Positions 43,126-52,849 of a DNA stretch of 64,000 nucleotides are shown here, one piece after another. The notes under the pieces were generated by a model. That model was not told the DNA's origin and searched no databases. It saw only the letters and a list, made by a program, of their open reading frames with translations. The translations under genes were made by a program, and so were the position numbers. Position 1 is the stretch's first letter; each line of letters begins with the position of its first letter. Origin of the DNA: Nitrospira sp. (GTDB lineage: Bacteria; Nitrospirota; Nitrospiria; Nitrospirales; Nitrospiraceae); NCBI GenBank assembly GCA_029881435.1, contig JAOUMR010000007.1, forward strand, positions 1 to 64,000, in the 5' to 3' direction.

Positions 43126-43787
43126 GTCAACGTTTTTCCTTCCCACTCACACATATCGTGAATCGGGCAACTAGCACAGCGTGGCTTCCGTGCAAGGCAC
43201 ACATAGCGACCGTGCAGCAGCAATCGCTGAGAAACATCGGTCCACTGATCTTCAGAAAAAATGGCTTGCAGATCACGCTCGATTTGCCCGGGATTACTGG
43301 AGCGTGTCATCGATAATCGGGTAGCTACCCGCTTCACATGCGTATCGACCACCAGTCCAGGTTTTCCAAAGGCGACCCCGAGCAGTACATTCGCCGTTTT
43401 TCGACCGACGCCGGGAATCGAGGTGAGCTCTTCCATCGCAGCGGGCACCTTGCCGTCGAATCGCGTCGCAATGGCCTGAGCACAACCAATCAAGTTCTTG
43501 GCCTTACTCTTGTAGAACCCTGTGGGTCTGATGAGTATCTCCAGCTCACCCGATGTCGCCATCGCCATCGCATGGGGAGTACGGTACCGCTTGAACAGTG
43601 CCGGTGTTACTTGATTCACCCGCTGGTCTGTACACTGGGCGGAAAGAATGGTTGCGACCAGTAGCTCCCATGGGGTGCCATGCGTGAGTTCCATCTTTGC
43701 CTCAGGCATGGCGCGAAGCAGACGTCCAACAATCTGTGCTGAACGTTTTGGTCCAGAAGGCTCCTTTTTCTTCTTAACTCCCTTCAC
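43122..43787 (-). CDS. nth: Endonuclease III
   Basis: A 221-residue DNA glycosylase/AP lyase for oxidised pyrimidines. It shows the helix-hairpin-helix LTSIPGVGRKTANVLLGVAF with the catalytic Lys, the catalytic Asp in VVDTHVKRVATRL, and the iron-sulfur loop CLARKPRCASCPIHDMC (C-x6-C-x2-C-x5-C). It starts at a GTG 21 nt after hflX and overlaps yicC. Confidence 0.95.
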   Translation of the reverse strand: MKGVKKKKEPSGPKRSAQIVGRLLRAMPEAKMELTHGTPWELLVATILSAQCTDQRVNQVTPALFKRYRTPHAMAMATSGELEILIRPTGFYKSKAKNLIGCAQAIATRFDGKVPAAMEELTSIPGVGRKTANVLLGVAFGKPGLVVDTHVKRVATRLSMTRSSNPGQIERDLQAIFSEDQWTDVSQRLLLHGRYVCLARKPRCASCPIHDMCEWEGKTLT

Positions 43788-43808
43788 GGCAGGCCGATTG
43801 TGCAGCGA

Positions 43809-45503
43809 TCACCGACGGGACGCAAGTGTCAACTCATAGTCTTGTACCGTCAGGTGGGACGTTCGATCGTCCGCGACTGAGAGAGAGCGAACGCACGTCT
43901 CCAATCGAGCAAAGAGAGGACGTAGCGTGCTTGGCTGAAGTGCCGAAATCCCGATGGCTCCAAACCGACGACAGAGCACCTCAACTTGTTGCGACGACAC
44001 CTGATCACATTTGTTGAACACAAGCCACCTTGGCACCGAGCTGAGATGTAACTCCTCAAGAATAGACTGGACCGCTGTCAGCTGAACCTCGATATCCCGC
44101 GCATTTATATCGACGATGTGAAGAAGAAGATCGGCTTCTCTCAACTCATCAAGAGTGGTCCTGAAGGCACCAACCAATTCTTGCGGGAGATCTCGAATAA
44201 ACCCGACCGTATCTGTAATAATGACCTCACGATCCTCAGGGAACCGCAGTCGTCGGCTCGTCGTATCAAGCGTTTCAAACAGCCGGTTTTGAACAGAAAC
44301 ATGACTTTTTGTCAGTACGTTAAGAAGTGTCGACTTGCCGGCATTGGTGTAGCCGACAAGTGACACGACAGGAAGTCCGTATCGGTCTCGGCGGGCTCGC
44401 CGTTGATCCTGATGCCGCGCAAACTGTGTCAGTTCTCGTTCTAAATGCGTAATGCGATCCCTCACCCTCCGTCGATCGGTTTCCAATTTTGTTTCGCCAG
44501 GGCCTCGCGTCCCGATACCGCCTCCCAGACGTGAGAGTTGAGTACCTCGCCCGGATAATCGCGGAAGCAGGTAGCGCAACTGTGCCAGCTCTACTTGTAC
44601 CTTACCTTCCCGACTATGAGCTCGCCGGGCGAAGATATCCAGAATCAGTTGTGTGCGGTCGATAACCTTGATATCGGTCATGTCCGAGATTGCTCGCAGT
44701 TGAGCTGGCGACAACGTTTGATCAAAGATCACCATGTCTGCACCCCGGTGGAGCGTTTGGATCAACACATCCTTCAGTTTTCCGCTCCCTAAGAGATACC
44801 GCTGATGCCCATCTGCCGTACGTTGCGCCATGCGACCGATCACCGTTACACCGGCTGATGTCGCGAGCTCCGCCAATTCCACTAACCGTTCTTCTTGCTC
44901 AGCTCTACTCTTGGCGGAAGCGCTGACCAGGATAGCCGATTCCTTGCCGTCGCCCACGGCGTGGTGGGCGCATGCGCGCTGCAGATCGGCCTCGAGTTCC
45001 TCGATAAATGTGTCGAAAGATATCGTGAGGTTATGGAATGGAACAGCCTTGAGGACTTTGAATAATTGACCGGTCGACCCAGGTGGCAGTAAATGGGCCA
45101 AATACAGGTTGCCTATACGGCCGTCCTCTCCGACTGAGAAGCTACCAATCAGGTCAAGTCGTAGAAACGCCAGATCGGTCAGTGCTTCCTGACTCAAAGG
45201 CTGATCATGCAGTTGTGTGCGAACGAAACGTAATCCGCGAAGAGATCGAGCCCCTGTTCGAAAGAGCGTCATCGTTGTGGAAGACAGAGTCAATTCTGTT
45301 CCCACAATCACTTCTTGAACCTGGCCTCGTCGTGTCAGCAGCACCCCTAGAGGACGACGAATCTCAAGTGTGAGCTGCGCCATTGCTTTGGCCAGTTCCC
45401 ATGAAACAACTTTGTCGTTCGGAACACGACGTCGATAGAGTCGTTCGACTGCCGCCACCTGGCTCGCTCGTAGTCCTGTGATCTGGCCACGAATATCAGA
45501 AAT
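43809..45503 (-). CDS. hflX: GTPase HflX, probably with an ATT start codon
   Basis: Ribosome-associated GTPase that splits stalled ribosomes. The N-terminal HflX domain is followed by GYTNAGKSTLLNVL (G1), DTVGFIRDLP (G3) and NKCD (G4). The first conventional start is GTG 45458, but 15 codons upstream still encode conserved-type sequence (SDIRGQITGLRASQVAAVER), and the only candidate start there is ATT at 45503, with AAAAGGAG 7 nt upstream and an in-frame TGA two codons before it. That gives 564 residues. The GTG has no ribosome site. It follows tsaD by 14 nt. Confidence 0.9.
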   Translation of the reverse strand: MSDIRGQITGLRASQVAAVERLYRRRVPNDKVVSWELAKAMAQLTLEIRRPLGVLLTRRGQVQEVIVGTELTLSSTTMTLFRTGARSLRGLRFVRTQLHDQPLSQEALTDLAFLRLDLIGSFSVGEDGRIGNLYLAHLLPPGSTGQLFKVLKAVPFHNLTISFDTFIEELEADLQRACAHHAVGDGKESAILVSASAKSRAEQEERLVELAELATSAGVTVIGRMAQRTADGHQRYLLGSGKLKDVLIQTLHRGADMVIFDQTLSPAQLRAISDMTDIKVIDRTQLILDIFARRAHSREGKVQVELAQLRYLLPRLSGRGTQLSRLGGGIGTRGPGETKLETDRRRVRDRITHLERELTQFARHQDQRRARRDRYGLPVVSLVGYTNAGKSTLLNVLTKSHVSVQNRLFETLDTTSRRLRFPEDREVIITDTVGFIRDLPQELVGAFRTTLDELREADLLLHIVDINARDIEVQLTAVQSILEELHLSSVPRWLVFNKCDQVSSQQVEVLCRRFGAIGISALQPSTLRPLFARLETCVRSLSVADDRTSHLTVQDYELTLASRR

Positions 45504-45510
45504 AAGTCAG

Positions 45511-45518
45511 CTCCTTTT
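45511..45518 (-). promoter_or_regulatory. Ribosome binding site that decides the hflX start
   Basis: AAAAGGAG on the minus strand, overlapping the last base of the tsaD stop, with a 7-nt spacer to ATT at 45503-45501. It is 52 nt from the GTG at 45458 and so cannot serve it. Confidence 0.8.
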
Positions 45519-46621
45519 TAAGAGTAGGAACTTTCTTGTACCCGGCGTTCCTTCCCAATCGAGATTGTCCCCTCCATCGGCCTAATATCCAGACCCAGGG
45601 ATGGCTGCTGTCCGTTGACGAGCAGTTGCCGTCCTGCCGCAGCAATCATCGCAGCATTGTCGGTACAATACTCCACCGGGGGCAGCGACAGGCGAATGTG
45701 CGCCTGCGCAGCGCGTTCTTTCAATATGGTCCTTAACCGCGAGTTTGCAGAAACACCACCTACCACAGCAAGGGACGCTAACCTCGACTGCTCTAGGGCG
45801 ACAAAAGCCTTGGCAACCAAGACCTGCACGATCGCTTCCTGATAACTTGCTGCAAGGTCGGCAATCTGATCGGGGGACGGAGGAACGATCATGTCACGAA
45901 GCTTGTATAGTAAGGATGTCTTCAAACCGCTGAAACTGAACTCGAGATTGTGTTTTCCCCCTCGGAATCGAGGAAATGGGATTGTGCTTGGATCACCAGA
46001 ACGGGCAACACGATCAATGGCAGGCCCACCAGGATAACCGAGTCCGAGCATCTGAGCCCCCTTGTCAAACGCTTCACCGGCGGCATCATCACGAGTATGC
46101 CCAAGGAGGAGGTACCGGCCATTCACGTCTCGACGATAGAGGTGCGTATGACCACCGGATACGACCAGGACAATACATGGCACAGGAAACGTCGGATCTG
46201 CGAGCCATGCCGATGCGATGTGGCCCTGCAAGTGATTTACCCCGATAACTGGGAGTCTCAACCCATAGCCCAAGCCCTTGGCGTAGCTCAGCCCTACCAG
46301 CAGCGCACCAGCTAGGCCTGGCCCTTGAGTCACAGCCACCGCAGCAAGATGACACGTTGACATTAAAGCCCGAGACAATGCCTGTTCGACAACCTGATCA
46401 ATCAAGCTTAGATGGGCTCGAGCCGCCAATTCAGGGACAACACCACCAAATTTTTCATGGACGGTGACTTGCGAAGACACCACGCTGGACAATACTTTCC
46501 CTTCATCACTCAGTACGGCCGCAGCAGTTTCGTCGCATGATGACTCGATACCAAGAATCGGCCCAGGGCGCCACCCAGGATAGTCTGACGAATGTAATTG
46601 AGGAGCAGGGAGTAAATCCAT
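45518..46621 (-). CDS. tsaD: tRNA threonylcarbamoyladenosine synthase subunit TsaD
   Basis: A 367-residue ASKHA-fold enzyme that transfers threonylcarbamoyl to A37 of ANN-decoding tRNAs. Motifs: LGIESSCDETAAAVL, GPGLAGALLVGLSYAKGLG, the metal-binding NHLQGHIASAW, GGHTHLYRR and GGVSANSRL. Its partner TsaB is encoded at 56883-57656. First gene of a twelve-gene co-oriented run reaching accC. Confidence 0.95.
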   Translation of the reverse strand: MDLLPAPQLHSSDYPGWRPGPILGIESSCDETAAAVLSDEGKVLSSVVSSQVTVHEKFGGVVPELAARAHLSLIDQVVEQALSRALMSTCHLAAVAVTQGPGLAGALLVGLSYAKGLGYGLRLPVIGVNHLQGHIASAWLADPTFPVPCIVLVVSGGHTHLYRRDVNGRYLLLGHTRDDAAGEAFDKGAQMLGLGYPGGPAIDRVARSGDPSTIPFPRFRGGKHNLEFSFSGLKTSLLYKLRDMIVPPSPDQIADLAASYQEAIVQVLVAKAFVALEQSRLASLAVVGGVSANSRLRTILKERAAQAHIRLSLPPVEYCTDNAAMIAAAGRQLLVNGQQPSLGLDIRPMEGTISIGKERRVQESSYS

Positions 46622-46657
46622 CCGTTTATGCGGGCATCACGCACGGCTAGGAACAAA

Positions 46658-46690
46658 ATAGCCCCTGCGGCGAATCGCCGCAGGGGCTAT
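46658..46690 (-). terminator. Rho-independent terminator of clpC
   Basis: A 15-bp perfect GC-rich stem (46658-46672 with 46676-46690) around a 3-nt loop, followed on the minus strand by TTTTGTT. It lies 38 nt after the clpC stop and separates it from tsaD. Confidence 0.88.
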
Positions 46691-46727
46691 CACGAATCAC
46701 ATACAAATCCTGATACTCACAAAGACT

Positions 46728-49154
46728 CTAGACTCCAGCCATCGCCTCCTGCTCAATAAATGCCGGAGCTCCATCACGAAGCACCACTTTCACCTTCCGG
46801 CTTTCCTTGAAGCGTCCTCGAATAAGCTCATCTGACAGCGGGTCTCCAATGGCACGTTGAATTGCTCGCCGCATTGGCCTGGCTCCGTACAACGGTTCAT
46901 ACCCTTCTTTAATCAACCACTGCTTGACCTCTTCATCAACCTCGATCTCAATGCCCTTGTCCAATAAACGGAGGTTCAATTCACGAAGCAGGATGTCTAA
47001 AATAGAATACAGCTGCTCTTTCTCCAATTGATGGAAAATGACGATTTCATCGATCCGGTTCAGGAACTCAGGGCTGAATGATTTCCTAAGCTCACCAAGC
47101 ACTTCTTCTTTTTTCCGCCGCGCGGCTTCTCCTTCTGTGCTCTGAAAGCCGAGAGATACACCTTTTTGGATCATCTTTGTCCCGATGTTGGAGGTCATGA
47201 TGACGACCGTATTCTTAAAATCGATTTTTCGCCCAAGGCTATCGGTCAACACTCCGTCATCCAAAACTTGAAGCAACACATTGAACACGTCTGGGTGCGC
47301 CTTTTCGATTTCATCGAACAACACCACTGAGTAAGGCCGACGACGGACTTTTTCAGTCAGCTGCCCTCCTTCTTCGTACCCCACATAACCGGGAGGGGCA
47401 CCGAAGAGGCGAGAGCTCGTAAACTTCTCCTGATATTCGGACATATCGACACGAATCAACGCATCTTCGCTGTTGAATAGAAATTCCGCTAATGTCCTGG
47501 CCAATTCCGTTTTCCCGACGCCAGTCGGTCCCAGAAAGATAAAAGAACCGATCGGCTTTTTGGCTTCCTTCAAGCCAGCTCGAGATCGCCGGATAGCGCG
47601 GGCAACGGCAGAAATAGCCTCATTTTGCCCTACCACTCGCTTGTGGAGGAACTCCTCCATTCGCAACAGCTTATTGGATTCTTCCTCTTCCAACTTAAAG
47701 AGCGGAATCCCGGTCATCTTAGAAACCACGTAGGCGACATCCTCTTTACCAATGACGGGCTTATTCTTTTCCTGATTCTTTTTCCACTCCCGTTTGGATT
47801 CATCAAGCAGCTTCCGTAGTCGCTCTTCCTCCTCACGATGCCGTACCGCTTCTTCAAAATTCTGTGTGGAAATCGATAGTTCTTTCTCCCGTGCAACCTT
47901 CTTGAGCTCTTGCTCCATCGCTTTTAACTCAGACGGAAGGGCATACGTTTGGAGCTTGGCCCGCGATCCGGTTTCATCGATCAAATCAATCGCCTTATCG
48001 GGCAGAAAACGATCCGTAATATACCGATCGGACAATTTCACCGCTTCTACGATCGCATCTTCCGTGATTTCCACTCCGTGGTGTTCTTCGTATCGATCCC
48101 GAAGCCCTTGAATGATGCGCACGGTTTCATCGAGATTCGGTGGTTGAACGTGGATCGGCTGGAATCGTCGTTTTAACGCTCCATCCTTTTCAATGTGCTT
48201 GCGATATTCATCCAATGTTGTGGCCCCGATGCATTGGATTTCTCCCCGTGATAACGCAGGCTTGAGCATATTGGACGCGTCGATGGATCCCTCCGCGGCC
48301 CCAGCTCCAACCAGTGTATGGAGCTCATCGATGAAAATAATGATGTTACCGGCTTGGACAATCTCTTTCATGACAACTTTGAGGCGTTCTTCGAACTGTC
48401 CGCGATACTTGGTCCCAGCGACGAGAGAGCCGAGATCCAGCGCGATGACTCGACGAGAGAGCAGATTATCAGGAACTTCAGATTGAATGATCCGTTGGGC
48501 GAGTCCTTCCACAATCGCTGTTTTCCCGACACCAGATTCACCAATCAGCACAGGATTGTTTTTGCTTCTCCGGCTGAGAATCTGGAGAACGCGCTCTATC
48601 TCATCAGCCCGTCCGATCACTGGATCCAACTGACCTTCTTGGGCCAACTGGGTCAAGTCACGACCGAACTCGTCGAGGGCTGGCGTATTGCTCTTCCGAT
48701 CCCTCTCCCGCGGGGCCGACTTTCGCAAAAACGTCACGGTTAACTGCCGTGCTGTGAGAAGGTTCGCTCCTAGGCTCCGAAGGATTTTCCCGCCGATTCC
48801 TTCTTCTTCGCGAAGAAGGCCAAGGAGGAGATGTTCACTGCCGATGTGATTATGCCCCAGCAAGCGGGCTTCCTCGACTCCGTATTCGATTACCTTCTTC
48901 ACTCGAGGGCTAAAAGGGATTTCTCCGAATGTCATGGTGGTCCCCCCACCAGGCAGATTCCGCTCAATTTCCAGCCGGATCTGCTCGGTGGAAAGTCCCA
49001 TCTTTTTTAGGATCATGAGTGCGATGCCGTCGGACTCACGGAGTATGGCCAAGACGAGATGTTCAGTGCCGAGATAATCGTTTTGGTGTCGTTCGGCTTC
49101 TTCCCGCGCAAGGATGATGATCTTTCGACCTTTGTCAGTAAATCGTTCGAACAT
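46728..49154 (-). CDS. clpC: ATP-dependent Clp protease ATPase subunit ClpC
   Basis: An 808-residue Hsp100 unfoldase: Clp N-domain repeats starting [23 protein letters not shown]-1 with [15 protein letters not shown], a UVR-type coiled middle domain ([20 protein letters not shown]), AAA-2 with [15 protein letters not shown], and a C-terminal D2-small domain. The UVR domain separates it from ClpA and ClpB. The ATG at 49154 has a GGAGG site; 17 codons of upstream open frame are not typical. It has its own promoter and terminator. Confidence 0.95.
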   Translation of the reverse strand: MFERFTDKGRKIIILAREEAERHQNDYLGTEHLVLAILRESDGIALMILKKMGLSTEQIRLEIERNLPGGGTTMTFGEIPFSPRVKKVIEYGVEEARLLGHNHIGSEHLLLGLLREEEGIGGKILRSLGANLLTARQLTVTFLRKSAPRERDRKSNTPALDEFGRDLTQLAQEGQLDPVIGRADEIERVLQILSRRSKNNPVLIGESGVGKTAIVEGLAQRIIQSEVPDNLLSRRVIALDLGSLVAGTKYRGQFEERLKVVMKEIVQAGNIIIFIDELHTLVGAGAAEGSIDASNMLKPALSRGEIQCIGATTLDEYRKHIEKDGALKRRFQPIHVQPPNLDETVRIIQGLRDRYEEHHGVEITEDAIVEAVKLSDRYITDRFLPDKAIDLIDETGSRAKLQTYALPSELKAMEQELKKVAREKELSISTQNFEEAVRHREEEERLRKLLDESKREWKKNQEKNKPVIGKEDVAYVVSKMTGIPLFKLEEEESNKLLRMEEFLHKRVVGQNEAISAVARAIRRSRAGLKEAKKPIGSFIFLGPTGVGKTELARTLAEFLFNSEDALIRVDMSEYQEKFTSSRLFGAPPGYVGYEEGGQLTEKVRRRPYSVVLFDEIEKAHPDVFNVLLQVLDDGVLTDSLGRKIDFKNTVVIMTSNIGTKMIQKGVSLGFQSTEGEAARRKKEEVLGELRKSFSPEFLNRIDEIVIFHQLEKEQLYSILDILLRELNLRLLDKGIEIEVDEEVKQWLIKEGYEPLYGARPMRRAIQRAIGDPLSDELIRGRFKESRKVKVVLRDGAPAFIEQEAMAGV

Positions 49155-49222
49155 CCTGCCTCCTCCTAGTGAGTACACATCATGGCTACGCTCGACCAAA
49201 ACCATTGAAAAATCTTGCCCTA

Positions 49223-49251
49223 ATTCTAACCACAGTATCTTTGAGAGTCAA
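49223..49251 (-). promoter_or_regulatory. Promoter of clpC
   Basis: On the minus strand TTGACT (49251-49246), 17-nt spacer, TAGAAT (49228-49223). No CtsR-like repeat or CIRCE element is visible. Confidence 0.7.
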
Positions 49252-49347
49252 GGTTGCGCAGAGAACAAGACGGTCGACACAACGACATCATTCCATATTT
49301 TCTGTCGTGTCGATGTCTTCCGCTATGATGCGCTCATGGGCTTTTCA

Positions 49348-49377
49348 TTGACATAAAAAGAAACATCTCGATACAAT
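49348..49377 (+). promoter_or_regulatory. Promoter of the NAD kinase gene
   Basis: TTGACA (49348-49353), 18-nt spacer, TACAAT (49372-49377), with the gene start 36 nt further on. Confidence 0.7.
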
Positions 49378-49413
49378 CGCTCTCCTTTTTTCTCCACCCA
49401 TTTTTTTGCACCC

Positions 49414-50274
49414 ATGAGAAGTAAAAGTATTGGAATTCTAGCCAAACCAAAGTTCCCGGAGGTCAAAAGTACGTTGCTGGGGGTAGTTGCCTGGCTCCGT
49501 GCCCGCAGCATCGAAGTCCTGCTCGACACAACATCTGCGGCTCTCCTGAACGAACAAGGAGGGATGCCGAAGACTCAATTGGCTGAGAAAGCCGATGTTC
49601 TTTTGGTCCTAGGTGGAGACGGAACCATTCTGAGTGCGGCACGGCTGGCAGCGGAACGGAGTATCCCTATTCTCGGCGTCAATATGGGTGGTCTCGGTTT
49701 CTTGACAGAAGTCCGGCTGGACAACCTGTACCCTTCGCTTGAACGAGTATTCGCAAACGATTTTGCGCTGGATGAGCGACTGATGCTGACAACACATATC
49801 CACCGGCATGGAGAAACGGTAGCCCGTGGGATTGTCCTTAATGATGTCGTAATCAGCAAAGGTACTCTAGCTCGAATGATCGACTTGCAGGTCGCAATCG
49901 GTGGCCAATTCGTAACGAGCCTCAGAGGTGACGGTCTCATCATCGGAACACCCACGGGTTCCACCGCCTACTCGCTCTCTGCCGGAGGCCCCATCATGAA
50001 TCCGGGTGTGCAAGCCCTGATGTTAACGCCAATCTGTCCCCATACCTTGACCCATCGCCCGCTCATTGTGCCGGGCAATGTTGTCATCGAAGTCACCTTA
50101 ACAAGTCAGGATGAAGGGTCAATGGCGACACTGGATGGCCAAGTCGGGGTCGCGATTGTCCAGGGCGATAAAGCGGTCATCAATGCGTCAGACTATCGGA
50201 CCAGGCTGATTCGTTTCCCGGAAAGCCACTACTATGAAGTGTTGAGGGGAAAGCTGAAATGGGGACATGGATGA
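49414..50274 (+). CDS. nadK: NAD kinase
   Basis: A 286-residue ATP-NAD kinase that makes NADP. It has VLLVLGGDGTILSAARL (GGDG motif), NMGGLGFLTEV, NDVVISKGTLARM and TPTGSTAYSLSAGGPI. The promoter lies directly upstream and the gene is divergent from clpC. It converges on the ferredoxin reductase gene, whose cofactor it would supply. Confidence 0.95.
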   Translation: MRSKSIGILAKPKFPEVKSTLLGVVAWLRARSIEVLLDTTSAALLNEQGGMPKTQLAEKADVLLVLGGDGTILSAARLAAERSIPILGVNMGGLGFLTEVRLDNLYPSLERVFANDFALDERLMLTTHIHRHGETVARGIVLNDVVISKGTLARMIDLQVAIGGQFVTSLRGDGLIIGTPTGSTAYSLSAGGPIMNPGVQALMLTPICPHTLTHRPLIVPGNVVIEVTLTSQDEGSMATLDGQVGVAIVQGDKAVINASDYRTRLIRFPESHYYEVLRGKLKWGHG

Positions 50275-50289
50275 AGTCGGCAGGCTCGG

Positions 50290-51645
50290 TTACGACACCC
50301 TCCCGTCTTTGATACATGCAAGCATATCCTGATTTGCTGTAAATTTGAATTCCCCGATACAGTCTGTTTTTTCAGTGAACGAACGCTCTGCTACTTCAAG
50401 CGCCTGCAGCCCACTTACATCGACCGGACGACTTTGTTGCTTTCTGAGAAGCGAGTGTAACTGATCGAGCACCCCCCTGATATCACCACCACTGCTCTTG
50501 GTGGCCAGATGGCGCTCTACCACTTCTGCACACCAATCTCCATCCCGCTTTGCCACGCCGACGAGGCCTTCACTGGCTTTCCGAGCCCAACCGGCCAGAA
50601 AGACACCGTCCATCACTTTTCCAACCGATTCGTCGTAGGCCTGAAAAAGCGAGTCATCCGGATCGTTACCGGTCTTGTTGGGGTTCGTAATGAACATGCC
50701 GTTCTTATACGGGAGACCGACAGTCTCATCAACCCTGTCGCCAACGGCAAACACCACTGAGTCACAGGGAAATTCATAGTACTGCTTTAACCCGACAGCA
50801 ACGGTATCCTCGCCCTTTGGATCGAGCCGATTATCCTCCATTTCGAGCGCACGAACCCGATTGTGTTTGTCCACCAGAATACGCTTGGGAGAGGCGAGGA
50901 AGCGGAAGCCCATTTGTGTTTGTGAGACTTGAGGCTCGCACTTGGTGAATTCGTCGGTCAAGCCCTTCAAGACGTCGTCGGGATTCTGTCCGACCTTGGC
51001 CATACGGTCTTTGATGCGTTCGAACTCGTTACGGATCCCTTCAAGGTCCATATTGGCACAGATACTGCGGATCTCCTTCGGATTGTATTTTCGCTCCACT
51101 GGGCCTCGTCGGACAATGGCCGTGACACGCTCTACCTTCTTATAGCGGATCAACCAGTGAGCAATGTCCACCATCACATCTCCAGCTCCAATCACCGAGA
51201 CGTGTTTGCCCATCTCAAAGGGGCGGTCGCCAAACCCCGGGAGGCGGTTGTAGTGGTACACCACATCTTTCGCGTGAAATACACCCTGCGCTGAATCCCC
51301 CTCGACACCGATAGCCTTGGTGCCTTGCGCGCCGATGGTGAATACAACTGCGCTCGCTCCCAGTCCACGCACATCCTCGACTGCGAGGTCTTTCCCGTTT
51401 CCGATCGAGATATTCCCAAAATAGTGCACATTCTTTTGCTGAAGCAGTTCCCAGTACTGTTTCTTAAGACCGCCGCGAAGCTTCAGCTTGGAAGGGAATA
51501 TTCCATACTCCGCCAACCCACCGAATCTAATATCTCGATTGAGAATGATGATTTCATGGCCGGCTTTTGATAGCGAACTTGCGACGGCCATACCAGCAGG
51601 CCCTGCTCCTGCGACAACAATCACATGCGACCGTGATCCACTCAT
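50290..51645 (-). CDS. Adrenodoxin-reductase-type ferredoxin-NADP+ reductase
   Basis: A 451-residue two-dinucleotide-fold flavoprotein. The FAD site is VVAGAGPAGMAVASSL, the NADP site is VSVIGAGDVMVDIAHWLI, and the C-terminal GWARKASEGLVGVAKRDGDW corresponds to the motif of adrenodoxin reductase/FprA (W-x-x-x-G-x-x-G-x-x-x-x-D). GltD-like FAD/NAD proteins are the alternative. In an organism fixing carbon by the reductive TCA cycle it could balance ferredoxin and NADPH pools (inference). The final 70 residues are a helical extension I do not recognise. Confidence 0.82.
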   Translation of the reverse strand: MSGSRSHVIVVAGAGPAGMAVASSLSKAGHEIIILNRDIRFGGLAEYGIFPSKLKLRGGLKKQYWELLQQKNVHYFGNISIGNGKDLAVEDVRGLGASAVVFTIGAQGTKAIGVEGDSAQGVFHAKDVVYHYNRLPGFGDRPFEMGKHVSVIGAGDVMVDIAHWLIRYKKVERVTAIVRRGPVERKYNPKEIRSICANMDLEGIRNEFERIKDRMAKVGQNPDDVLKGLTDEFTKCEPQVSQTQMGFRFLASPKRILVDKHNRVRALEMEDNRLDPKGEDTVAVGLKQYYEFPCDSVVFAVGDRVDETVGLPYKNGMFITNPNKTGNDPDDSLFQAYDESVGKVMDGVFLAGWARKASEGLVGVAKRDGDWCAEVVERHLATKSSGGDIRGVLDQLHSLLRKQQSRPVDVSGLQALEVAERSFTEKTDCIGEFKFTANQDMLACIKDGRVS

Positions 51646-51858
51646 AACAAATACCCTTTATCTCTCTATAGGATCGAAAATCATGGAATGTCAAAAACTC
51701 GTGGAGAGTAACATAGCCATTCCCGCACTGTCAAAAACGTAGCGCTCACGTGCGCATCCACTTGCACGACTCATTCTGCTCATCTAAAATGCAAGCCATT
51801 TCTGCCCTGGGGGGCCAAACCTTGTCGAACCAATATCAGATGGCATACCCGTAATTTT

Positions 51859-52845
51859 ATGCCTATCAGCCAACCGCTCCCTCCATCGCTCGAGGAAGTG
51901 CAGACTCCCTCTCTACGCTATTTCCACTTCCCTACGGACAACCAGACGCTCCCACTCAAAGAACTGCAGACTGACGAGGCTTATCTCGTCCCGAACTTTG
52001 AGCTTGCTGAAGAGCTCATCGCTCGTGGCGTCGATAGTGCCCGCATTGCCATCGGCGAATGTTCCACTCCGGATGTTTCACCTCCAGGATATTCGCAAGT
52101 TGCGCTAGGAAGACCGCTGATCCCCGCCTCACCCTTCACATTCGACCAATCAATCGTGATTGTCCTTCCAACCTACAACGAACGCTCTAATCTTGAAGCA
52201 CTTGTCGCCACAATCGGCACATACCTGACCGCTGATATCTTGATCGTCGATGATAATTCACCGGATGGAACCGGCCAACTAGCTGATCGATTACGCGGTG
52301 AACACGGTCACATCCATGTCTTGCATCGACCCAACAAACAAGGGCTTGGGCCGGCCTATTTGGCAGGATTTGAGTGGGCACTCCATCGGAACTATGACCG
52401 TATTATCGAGATGGATTGTGATTTCAGTCACGCGCCGTGGGACATACCCCGCTTGGTCCACGGCAGTCGAACCGCCGACCTGGTCATCGGGAGTCGCTAT
52501 GTCGCTGGTGGTGGCACCGAAAACTGGAACGCTCGGCGACGCTTGGTGTCTCGCTGCGGCAACACCTATGTGCGGTTGTTTTTAGGATCGATGATCCATG
52601 ACTGGACAGGCGGATTCCGGTGTTATCATCGTGAGCTCTTATTGAAGATGCATCTCGAAACGGTGCGCGCCAAAGGATATGTCTTTCAGGTAGAACTGGC
52701 CTGGCGGGCGGTTCAACTCGGCGCAGGCATTCGTGAACTACCCATTCGCTTCAGCGACCGCGTTCAAGGCCAAAGCAAGCTCGGCTGGCAGTCCTTCATC
52801 GAAGGACTCCTGGAAGTACCCCAAATGTGTTTTCAGAGATACTAA
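51859..52845 (+). CDS. GT2 glycosyltransferase, polyprenol-phosphate-mannose-synthase-like
   Basis: A 328-residue protein. Residues 97-328 are a DPM1-like GT2 domain: VIVLPTYNERSNLEALV, ILIVDDNSPDGTG, the metal-binding MDCDFSHAPWDI, VIGSRYVAGGGTENW, IHDWTGGFRCY and ELPIRFSDRVQGQSKL. It would load a sugar, often mannose, onto polyprenyl phosphate. There is no C-terminal membrane domain. The first 95 residues are an unrecognised soluble extension absent from DPM1 (EAYLVPNFELAEELIARGVD). It converges on the lipoprotein gene with a 4-nt gap. Confidence 0.88.
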   Translation: MPISQPLPPSLEEVQTPSLRYFHFPTDNQTLPLKELQTDEAYLVPNFELAEELIARGVDSARIAIGECSTPDVSPPGYSQVALGRPLIPASPFTFDQSIVIVLPTYNERSNLEALVATIGTYLTADILIVDDNSPDGTGQLADRLRGEHGHIHVLHRPNKQGLGPAYLAGFEWALHRNYDRIIEMDCDFSHAPWDIPRLVHGSRTADLVIGSRYVAGGGTENWNARRRLVSRCGNTYVRLFLGSMIHDWTGGFRCYHRELLLKMHLETVRAKGYVFQVELAWRAVQLGAGIRELPIRFSDRVQGQSKLGWQSFIEGLLEVPQMCFQRY

Positions 52846-52849
52846 ATCG

